A stretch of DNA of 9,097 nucleotides, taken from Flavobacteriales bacterium (GTDB lineage Bacteria > Bacteroidota > Bacteroidia > Flavobacteriales > BACL11). This document shows, one piece after another, positions 1 through 6,465 of this stretch (position 1 is the first letter of the stretch; each line of letters starts with the position of its first letter). The stretch spans positions 1,978 to 11,074 of the forward strand of contig PBVH01000025.1 in the NCBI GenBank assembly GCA_002728175.1, read 5' to 3'. Made by a program: the position numbers and the translations under genes. The notes beneath the pieces were generated by a model. It worked only from the letters and a program-made list of their open reading frames with translations. It had not been told where the DNA came from and made no database searches.

Positions 1-26
1 GAAAATTGAAATTAAAAATGTATATA

Positions 27-69
27 TTTTTTGCATGTCTAAGATTTTTTAAGAATTTGTATGCAAAAA
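27..69. repeat. AT-rich inverted repeat upstream of the AraC gene
   Basis: TTTTTGCAT (28-36) is the exact reverse complement of ATGCAAAAA (61-69), giving 9-bp arms around a 24-base loop that itself contains imperfectly complementary CTAA/TTAAG stretches. There is no U-tract after either arm that would make a clean intrinsic terminator. It could be an operator, the remains of a terminator for a gene left of the window, or chance in AT-rich DNA. The rest of 1-224 has no convincing coding sequence. Confidence 0.3.
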
Positions 70-96
70 TAACTCATATAAAATTCATAAAATAAC

Positions 97-127
97 GTTA
101 AAAGAACAATTATATAGTTTAAAGTTC
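97..127 (+). promoter_or_regulatory. Candidate direct-repeat operator for an AraC-type regulator
   Basis: GTTAAAAGAAC (97-107) and GTTTAAAGTTC (117-127) match at 8 of 11 positions and start 20 bases apart, close to two helical turns. AraC-family proteins usually bind directly repeated half-sites at about this spacing. The pair lies about 65-95 bases upstream of the putative -7 box of the AraC gene, so autoregulation is conceivable. This is an inference from spacing and similarity only, and AT-rich DNA gives many such matches. Confidence 0.2.
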
Positions 128-192
128 ACCTGTATATTTTTTTTTAAAATTAAAAATAACAATTTAAGAGCATAAAATAAATTGTAATATAT

Positions 193-200
193 TAATTTTG
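193..200 (+). promoter_or_regulatory. Putative -7 promoter box (TAATTTTG) of the AraC gene
   Basis: TAATTTTG fits the TAnnTTTG -7 consensus of Bacteroidota housekeeping promoters and stands 24 bases before the start codon at 225. No TTG -33 element is seen at the usual 17-23 base spacing. A perfect 12-bp palindrome, ATTTAATTAAAT (207-218), lies between the box and the start codon and may be incidental. Confidence 0.45.
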
Positions 201-224
201 CAAACCATTTAATTAAATTAGTTT

Positions 225-1082
225 ATGAATATTAACGAGATAAGTGTTGAGGATAACTTTATTATTATTATTTCTAATAACACTAGTAATAAAATTGAAA
301 AGTTAAAAAAAGATGTACAAAGCAATTTTATTCAGTTCCACTTTGTTCTTGCAGGTAAAATAGATTTTTTATTTAATCAAGGCTCTTACAAATTATCTTT
401 AACTTCCAATAGACATTTAATGCTTTATAATCCAAATAGAGAATTACCATTAGATATTGATATTTATGAAGAATCTGTTGTAATTACGCTACTGATAACA
501 ATAAAAAAGTTTCATCAACTATTCTCGCAGGACTCTGAGCAAATATCATTTTTAAGCCAAGATAATATCAACCAAAAGTTTTACAATGAAAAAGCAACAA
601 TAAAATCTGTTTCAAATTGCTTAACTCAAATATTAGATTCAAGTTTAAAATCTGCCCAAAACAAACTCTTTTTAAAATCGAAAGTTTACGAAATATTTAG
701 TTTAATTTTCATGAAAAGTACTGATAATAACGAGCAGTGTCCATACATTATGAGCGATGATCAAGTACAGAGAATTAAAAGAGCTAAAGAAATTATTATT
801 ACAAAATATAACAACCCACCAACACTTGTTGAATTGTCTCAAGAAGTTAAGTTGAGTTTACGAAAGTTGAAAGAAGGCTTTAAAGAAGTATATGGTAAGC
901 CAGTCTTTCAGTATTTACTTGACTATAAAATGGATCTTGCTAAAAAAATGTTAAATGACGGTTCATACAATGTTAATGAAGTAAGCTTCGAATTGGGATA
1001 TAGCACTGCGAGTCACTTTATATCTGCATTCAAAAAGAAATATGATATAACACCAAAACAATACTTAAAGAATAATTATTAA
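225..1082 (+). CDS. AraC-family transcriptional regulator, PchR-like
   Basis: A cytoplasmic DNA-binding regulator of 285 residues. Residues ~183-282 form the C-terminal AraC domain, with a first helix-turn-helix around 200-220 (TLVELSQEVKLSLRKLKEGFK) and a second around 250-271 (VNEVSFELGYSTASHFISAF), followed by the typical TPKQYL end. The phrases LKEGFKEVYGKPVFQYLLDYKM and IQFHFVLAGKIDF resemble the PchR subgroup, whose characterised members respond to siderophores; ligand sensing would be by residues ~30-160. The start is preceded by AT-rich sequence with no Shine-Dalgarno, as is normal for this phylum, and has a TAATTTTG box 24 bases upstream. The gene converges on the uptake operon with 3 bases between stop codons. 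It is the obvious candidate regulator for the locus, but the target sites and ligand are not known. Confidence 0.9.
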   Translation: MNINEISVEDNFIIIISNNTSNKIEKLKKDVQSNFIQFHFVLAGKIDFLFNQGSYKLSLTSNRHLMLYNPNRELPLDIDIYEESVVITLLITIKKFHQLFSQDSEQISFLSQDNINQKFYNEKATIKSVSNCLTQILDSSLKSAQNKLFLKSKVYEIFSLIFMKSTDNNEQCPYIMSDDQVQRIKRAKEIIITKYNNPPTLVELSQEVKLSLRKLKEGFKEVYGKPVFQYLLDYKMDLAKKMLNDGSYNVNEVSFELGYSTASHFISAFKKKYDITPKQYLKNNY

Positions 1083-1085
1083 TTT

Positions 1086-1508
1086 TTAATCAATAAGTTT
1101 ATCTTGTATTAAACTTGCATGTTTTTTGACAATGCTACATTCATCAATTTTACCAAAGATTCTATATCTATTTTTAGCCACTAAATCATAAATTATATCT
1201 CTTAAAAAACTAGGTACTACATAAAACACTATTAGTAAATTATAAGGAAATTTTAACATTGATAAGATTTTTAGTACAGCTTTTGATTTTATTTTTACTT
1301 TATTATTGTCAATTAAACAGATTGAAGAGATATTCTCTGTACAAATAGAGTGTATTTTTTTTAATTCATTAACTTTTTTGTTTTGAATTGATAAAAATCT
1401 AAAATTATCATCAGAATCATGTTTAGCAACAAACAAAATGTAGTTGTTACACATAGCACATTCACCATCGAATAGAATTATTGTTTTATTTTTAGGTAGA
1501 TTGTTCAT
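1086..1508 (-). CDS. DCC-family (DUF393) thiol-disulfide oxidoreductase-like protein
   Basis: A protein of 140 residues and the last gene of the minus-strand operon. It opens with a thioredoxin-like strand and the DCC-family signature LFDGECAMCN, giving a CxxC at C17/C20. The C-terminal half carries the other family block, VPSFLRDIIYDLVAKNRYRIFG (residues ~98-119), followed by a further conserved-looking C124. No signal peptide is visible; a hydrophobic stretch at ~87-99 may only be structural, so the cytoplasm is the likely location. The family is predicted to do thiol-disulfide chemistry, but few members have been characterised. Its ATG begins in the base directly after the receptor stop codon, so it is almost certainly co-translated with it. 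DCC proteins are often encoded next to HTTM-family membrane proteins, as here. Confidence 0.88.
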   Translation of the reverse strand: MNNLPKNKTIILFDGECAMCNNYILFVAKHDSDDNFRFLSIQNKKVNELKKIHSICTENISSICLIDNNKVKIKSKAVLKILSMLKFPYNLLIVFYVVPSFLRDIIYDLVAKNRYRIFGKIDECSIVKKHASLIQDKLID

Positions 1509-3923
1509 TTATAACGCAACTTCAAATGTAATATAATAGTTTCTATTAGGTGATGGAATAATTCCAGGTCCAGGATATCCTGTTGCGCGTCTAGTGTAAT
1601 ACAAATTATTAGTTAGGTTGTTAATACCATAGTATAAGCTAAATAACTTAAGTTTTATTCCAAACGACAAGTCTAAAATGTCATACTCAGGTATCTCTCC
1701 AATGATTCCTGTAATATCACTCTTTACTGCATTACTTGCGTCAGTAAATTGACTTGATAAATAGGTGTATTGAAATTTTAACATCATTTTTTTATAGTCA
1801 TATTTTAAGCCAGTTTTGACATTAAATTTTGGGGTGAATTCAACTGTATTTCCAGTAATTCCATTAACTTGAGACTCATAATAATAAGAATTAGTATATG
1901 CAAAATTACAATAAACGTTTAGCTTATCATATTTGCTAAATAATACTTCGTAATTATAATCAACTAAGGATTCAATTCCACTAATTAATGCATTTCCTAT
2001 ATTCCCTTTTTCAGTTTTAACAGTTGTATAGCCATTTTCTTCAAATTTTTTAGAAACAAAACCAATCCTGTCTTTATATATTAAGCTAAAATAATTTATA
2101 TCGTATCTTATTTTACTTCTATTTTTACTTCTTACACCAATATCAAAAGAGCACCCCATTTCATCATTTATATTTGGATTGATTTTAAATGATGGGCTTT
2201 TGATACTTATATCAGCAAATGTAACTGATCTGTAGTTTTGAGATAAATTGCTATAAAGTTCATTTTTTTTATTTGCTTTATATGAAATTCCAGCTCCAAA
2301 AAGAACAAAGGTTCTAATATTCAAGTTGTTTTCGTAATAAGTGGTATCAAAAATTGGGTTTAAAGCTAAGTCTTTGTATATGTATAGATATTGACCATCA
2401 CTTTGTGTATTAATATGTTCAAATCTAAATCCAGGAGTTATGGAAATTTTATTGTTTAAATAAAAAATATTTTCTCCAAAAAACGAAACATTGAGATTTG
2501 GATAATCATAGTAAGATTGATTATAATAATATGGGTACATGTCATCGTAAATTGTAAAATCAGCATCATTTTCTGATGACCCGGGACCCTGCACACTATT
2601 ATTTTTTGCTATGTAAACTTTATTTCCTAAAAGAAGAGCCATTTGTTGGTTTTTCAAATTGTATTTTTTTAAAAAACGCGTTTCTAAACCAATATTATTA
2701 AAATTACCTTTTATTAAATCTCTTTCATTACCTGGATCAATTTGATCTACTCTATTGTCTCTAAAACCTAGTGCATATCTATATGCACTTAGACCAAAAA
2801 GGTTCAAACTAAGATTAGTTGTAGAATTTTTCTTGTAGAGTAATTTTGTTGAATGTAAAAACCAATTCACTTTGAACCAGTTTCTAGTTCTGTTACTTTG
2901 TAAAGGATTATCAATAAACATTTCATCTGTTAAACCTCCTGCTTGTTGAGCTAAATAGTTGAGATATGTAACTTCAATTTGAAGTTTAGTTTTCTCAGTC
3001 AGATTATAATTTAAAAAGGCAAATAGATTTAAAGATTCAAATTTTGAGTTTGGTCGAAAACCATCTCCTTTTTTGTAATTTAAAAAAGTATAGTAACTAG
3101 CTTTATTGATAGATCCACTTAAACTACTAAAATTGGTAAAAAGTGAGTTGCTACCAATTGTATTTCTTGTAAGAAATTCAATCTTTTTATCAGCGACAGG
3201 TTTTTTAAAAATAAAGTTTACCAAACCACCAAACTGCGTTCCGTATTGTAATGAAGCAGCTCCTCTTACAATTTGAATTTGCTTCAATGCTTCAGCAGGA
3301 GGACTATAGTAGCTTTCAGGGTAGCCAAGCACATCAGCACTAATATCGTAATTGTTTTGTCTGGTATTAAAGTTAGCTGATCTACTAGGATTAAGTCCTC
3401 TTCCTCCAATATTAAGCTGTATTCCAGCATCATCATTTTGAAAAATATTTAAGCCGCTAATTTTATTATAAATTTGCCTAGAGTTATTTGTAGCGACACT
3501 TCCAATTTTATTTTCTAATATTATTTTTTCTGTTTTTTTGCCAGCGTAAATAGCATTTTCAACTATATCACTCAGTTTTCCACTATCAAAATCAAAATTC
3601 TCTGTTATAAGAACTTCATTTAATGTTATTAATAAAGGAGAAAGATTTATAGTGTAAAATGAGTCTGACTTAAGATTTAAAGTTAAATAATTGTATTCAT
3701 CTTTATGAAATACAAGTTTTAATTCTTCTTTTTTTGAGTTTATAATAAAATTACCAATTGAATCAGAACTACTTAAATAGCCATCATAAAAATCATAGAT
3801 ATTAACTTTTGATAAACCAACTTTTAGCTTAGTACAATTAATAGTTCCTTGTATTTTGTTTTGACAAAAAGAATTAATTGTGATAAGGAAAAATATGAAA
3901 AAACTAAAAACCTTTAATTTCAT
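1509..3923 (-). CDS. TonB-dependent outer-membrane receptor, FecA-like
   Basis: An 804-residue outer-membrane active transporter. It has an N-terminal signal peptide (residues ~1-20), a carboxypeptidase-regulatory-like domain (~22-97) typical of Bacteroidota receptors, a TonB-box-like LNEVLIT (101-107), a plug domain (~125-242, including IGGRGLNPSRS, EALKQIQIVRGAASLQYG and FGGLVNFIFKKP) and a long beta-barrel ending in the hydrophobic/aromatic tail NYYITFEVAL. The plug phrases resemble the FecA/siderophore-receptor branch rather than SusC: it is shorter than SusC proteins and no SusD partner is present. The substrate cannot be read from sequence; a ferric chelate is the best guess, given the imelysin-like neighbour and the PchR-like regulator. 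Its first 20 bases overlap the end of the HTTM gene, and its stop is directly followed by the DCC start. Confidence 0.92.
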   Translation of the reverse strand: MKLKVFSFFIFFLITINSFCQNKIQGTINCTKLKVGLSKVNIYDFYDGYLSSSDSIGNFIINSKKEELKLVFHKDEYNYLTLNLKSDSFYTINLSPLLITLNEVLITENFDFDSGKLSDIVENAIYAGKKTEKIILENKIGSVATNNSRQIYNKISGLNIFQNDDAGIQLNIGGRGLNPSRSANFNTRQNNYDISADVLGYPESYYSPPAEALKQIQIVRGAASLQYGTQFGGLVNFIFKKPVADKKIEFLTRNTIGSNSLFTNFSSLSGSINKASYYTFLNYKKGDGFRPNSKFESLNLFAFLNYNLTEKTKLQIEVTYLNYLAQQAGGLTDEMFIDNPLQSNRTRNWFKVNWFLHSTKLLYKKNSTTNLSLNLFGLSAYRYALGFRDNRVDQIDPGNERDLIKGNFNNIGLETRFLKKYNLKNQQMALLLGNKVYIAKNNSVQGPGSSENDADFTIYDDMYPYYYNQSYYDYPNLNVSFFGENIFYLNNKISITPGFRFEHINTQSDGQYLYIYKDLALNPIFDTTYYENNLNIRTFVLFGAGISYKANKKNELYSNLSQNYRSVTFADISIKSPSFKINPNINDEMGCSFDIGVRSKNRSKIRYDINYFSLIYKDRIGFVSKKFEENGYTTVKTEKGNIGNALISGIESLVDYNYEVLFSKYDKLNVYCNFAYTNSYYYESQVNGITGNTVEFTPKFNVKTGLKYDYKKMMLKFQYTYLSSQFTDASNAVKSDITGIIGEIPEYDILDLSFGIKLKLFSLYYGINNLTNNLYYTRRATGYPGPGIIPSPNRNYYITFEVAL

Positions 3924-5253
3924 CTTTTATTGGTATTATCCATTTTTTTTTCAAAAAAGAATCTTTAGTTGATAATAAATCAAAATCTTTTTCAATAAAT
4001 CGTGTGCTTATTCTTTTATTTAGTGTTACATAACTGTCTGCAAAAACACTAGGGTTTGCAAATCCCTTTTTTTTGTAAAAATCTCCTAAAAAATGTGCAT
4101 ATTCCAATATCATATCTGGCTGAAAACTCATTTGTTTTTCTTGAAATGTTGTTAGAAACTTATCATTTTGAACCATTATTCTTTTATCAGAATTTTTGTC
4201 AATGACCGTAAAGGTTGTGTGACCAGCTTTTTCCATCAACATTACTCGCCATGAAAATCTGTAGCCTTCTTCATTCCAAAACAGTTCACCGCCATATAGC
4301 ATATATCTAAAAGGAAGTAAAATTTGGATTAATAAAAATACAGATAGTATGTATACACTAATATTTTTTGCTTTGTATGTAGTTAAAATTTTATTTTTTG
4401 ATGATATAAAAAATATTTTATTTATATATCTAATAATAGTTAAATGAACTTTTTTATCTAGAAAAATTATTGTTGATGTAATCATTATATATGGGAACAT
4501 ACCAATAGAAGGGAAGAATATAGCAGTCATTAAATGAAAAATTACTACAAATAAGAAAGCAGCATTTCTATATTTTTTGCTAAAAAGAAAAAATCCTATC
4601 AGTAAATCATACACCATTCCGCACCAGCTCATCGCATAAGCCACCCATTTTTGGTCCATAAGAAAACCAATTATTGGCAAATCATATTTTCCAGTTAACC
4701 AAATGCTCAGTGGCATTGCTCGAATTAGCCAGTCAGAATTTATTTTAGCTAAACCGGCATAAAAATAAACTATAAATAAAATTACTTTAATTACATCAAT
4801 TGTCCAGATGGGAACTTTTTCGTATTCAATTTTCTTTCTAAAAGAATCAACTGAAAATTTACAATTAGCAGGAACAAAAATTAATATAAATGATATTATA
4901 CTAACAAAGTAGTAATGATTCAAATAAGTTGTTTTATCAATAAGCTCTATGTAGCCAAAAGAAAGAAAAAATAAAATAATTGATATTTTATATTTATAGC
5001 CTATTGTAATTAAAATTGATGTGACTGCGCATAAAGCAAAAAGAAGATAATTCCATTCATTTAAAGATTTCACCCATTCAAAACCATAATATTTAAAGTG
5101 TAGTACAGGTTCTATGTAAACTGTTTCAATCCATCCATTCCACCAAAATCTGACGATTGAAAAAAACATTAAAACACCAAACAACACTCTAAAAACTACA
5201 AGCGGGGATGAATCTGTGTAAGAATTTATATATTTTTTTAAATCAATTATCAT
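3904..5253 (-). CDS. HTTM / vitamin K-dependent gamma-carboxylase-family membrane protein
   Basis: A 449-residue polytopic inner-membrane protein. The N-terminal two-thirds is helical membrane sequence starting with the HTTM block SPLVVFRVLFG (16-26) and YGFEWV (56-61). The C-terminal ~140 residues form a soluble domain with VKGC-family phrases such as WNEEGYRFSWRVML (326-339) and PDMILEYAHFL. Two blocks match human gamma-glutamyl carboxylase as I remember it: DKTTYLNHYY (106-115; N112-H113 would equal N159-H160) and YFYAGLAKINSDW (163-175; K170 would equal the catalytic base K218). Membership of the family is clear; carboxylase or quinol-oxidising activity is inference. No start lies upstream, because an in-frame TAG stands 18 bases before the ATG. 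The ATG directly follows the U8 tail of a hairpin. It overlaps the receptor gene by 20 bases. Confidence 0.88.
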   Translation of the reverse strand: MIIDLKKYINSYTDSSPLVVFRVLFGVLMFFSIVRFWWNGWIETVYIEPVLHFKYYGFEWVKSLNEWNYLLFALCAVTSILITIGYKYKISIILFFLSFGYIELIDKTTYLNHYYFVSIISFILIFVPANCKFSVDSFRKKIEYEKVPIWTIDVIKVILFIVYFYAGLAKINSDWLIRAMPLSIWLTGKYDLPIIGFLMDQKWVAYAMSWCGMVYDLLIGFFLFSKKYRNAAFLFVVIFHLMTAIFFPSIGMFPYIMITSTIIFLDKKVHLTIIRYINKIFFISSKNKILTTYKAKNISVYILSVFLLIQILLPFRYMLYGGELFWNEEGYRFSWRVMLMEKAGHTTFTVIDKNSDKRIMVQNDKFLTTFQEKQMSFQPDMILEYAHFLGDFYKKKGFANPSVFADSYVTLNKRISTRFIEKDFDLLSTKDSFLKKKWIIPIKDEIKGF

Positions 5254-5285
5254 AAAAAAAAGATTCCCCTAGCTTTAGGAGAATC
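5254..5285 (-). terminator. Terminator-like hairpin and U8 tail abutting the HTTM start codon
   Basis: In the minus-strand RNA, GAUUCUCCUA pairs with UAGGGGAAUC across an AAGC tetraloop, giving ten pairs of which one is G-U. Eight U residues follow (A8 at 5254-5261 on the plus strand), and the next base is the A of the HTTM start codon. On the plus-strand transcript the same site would contain a C-A mismatch, so the fold is better for the operon's own direction. Because the genes downstream have no other obvious promoter, this is best read as an attenuator or partial terminator after the imelysin gene. It also encloses the purine run AGGGGA, which could act as a ribosome site. Confidence 0.75.
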
Positions 5286-5310
5286 AAAATTTAAAAAAGT
5301 TTTCTATTAA

Positions 5311-6441
5311 TTAATCCCCATCATTATCTAAATAATCAGTAGAAATGTTAAATGCTGATAACATATCTGTTTTCATCAATGGAACTATGTCCTGAATTTT
5401 GTAAAAAATATCAGAAATTTCAGTCGGGTCTGTATTTAGTTGTATAATAAAATCATCGCTTACTTGTGATATTTCAATATTTACTTGATCAATCTTTGTA
5501 TCAATCTCTGAAATTAATGTTTCATTATTACCTAAATACTCTAAATAACTTTTAAGACCACTATTTAATTCTGTCCCATCAAATGAAATTCCATAGTAAA
5601 ATCTTTCTACAGATAAGAAAGCTTGCTCTAATAATTTTTTACACAAGTCTGGTTTATAAAAAGACTCAACATGAGTAGGTAAAGGGACGTAATTTGTTCT
5701 AACAGCTGTTGGAATAGCGATTTTTGCTTCACGAACACGTTTTTCTAAGTAGTATAAAAAATCATTAATCATCAAATTTAAGCTAGATGTTGCAGAGTTT
5801 CCGCTAGAATTAACAAAATCAGATCTATTATTCCAATCTTGGATTATCAAGTTTGTATTACTAGTCATTTGATTAATCACTGCATTTAAATAACCTATTC
5901 GATTAGCTGAATTATTTGAGGAGTAATAAGAAATCACATCATTACTGTCATTTCCAAGACCATAGATAAGATAGCCAAGTGCAGGAAATCCTGTTGAACC
6001 AAGTTCCTCGCTTGAAACACCAACCAATTGAGATACTGAATTATCAATATTTGCATTTATCACATCTTCGTTTGCTGGATATGAATTCATTATTGAAGAA
6101 AAGAATACTGTCTCAGCTTCTCTAATATCAAACATGGCTATATTTTGAAACGAAATGTATGCTGTTCTCCAATTTGTTCTAACAGAATTTAGGTTTGTCT
6201 CATTTACATTTTCTGAAAATAACTCTATAGCAGAACTAAGCTCTGTTAATTTGGTATTAAAGTCACTGTATGCGGGAACAATAATATTATCATACGTTGA
6301 TGTTAGAATTATTTTTCTATCAAAACTATCGTTAGTGGTTGTATTACCTGTATTTCCAGGCGGAGGTAAAATATCTGAAGATCCACCACCACATGAACTT
6401 AAAAAGATGTAAATTAAGAATATTGGTATAATTTTTTTCAT
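5311..6441 (-). CDS. Imelysin-family lipoprotein
   Basis: A 376-residue lipoprotein. The signal peptide ends in the lipobox LSSC (C17), followed by a Gly/Ser/Pro/Asn/Thr-rich linker (~18-38) and then an imelysin-like all-helical domain (~40-365). Recognisable blocks are NWRTAYISFQNIAMFDI (~90-106), TGFPALGYLIYG (150-161) and FLYYLEKRVREAKIAIP (~228-244), with the DNDGD end seen in many flavobacterial relatives. The family includes the periplasmic or surface iron-regulated proteins IrpA and imelysin; peptidase activity is not general. The family motif GxHxxE would fall at G151-F-P-A-L-G156, where both His and Glu are missing. The gene is second in the operon, 24 bases after the DUF4856 gene, and is followed by the attenuator-like hairpin. 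A role in iron or other metal uptake is inferred from family and context. Confidence 0.87.
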   Translation of the reverse strand: MKKIIPIFLIYIFLSSCGGGSSDILPPPGNTGNTTTNDSFDRKIILTSTYDNIIVPAYSDFNTKLTELSSAIELFSENVNETNLNSVRTNWRTAYISFQNIAMFDIREAETVFFSSIMNSYPANEDVINANIDNSVSQLVGVSSEELGSTGFPALGYLIYGLGNDSNDVISYYSSNNSANRIGYLNAVINQMTSNTNLIIQDWNNRSDFVNSSGNSATSSLNLMINDFLYYLEKRVREAKIAIPTAVRTNYVPLPTHVESFYKPDLCKKLLEQAFLSVERFYYGISFDGTELNSGLKSYLEYLGNNETLISEIDTKIDQVNIEISQVSDDFIIQLNTDPTEISDIFYKIQDIVPLMKTDMLSAFNISTDYLDNDGD

Positions 6442-6465
6442 AACTCATATTGTTTTAAGTAATAA

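Noticed and set aside
27..69. Intrinsic terminator for a gene left of the window
   Set aside because: The stem has only two G-C pairs, the loop is long, and no U-tract follows the right arm on either strand in the normal arrangement.
207..218. Palindrome ATTTAATTAAAT as an operator
   Set aside because: It is a perfect 12-bp palindrome but made only of A and T in very AT-rich DNA, so chance is likely; it is mentioned only with the nearby promoter box.
1509..3923. SusC-type glycan receptor
   Set aside because: It is shorter than SusC proteins, has FecA-like plug phrases, and no SusD-like gene is present in the window.
6155..6412. Plus-strand open frame of 85 codons within the imelysin gene
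   Set aside because: It lies wholly antisense to a clear lipoprotein gene, matches no family and has no promoter box of its own; it is a shadow frame.
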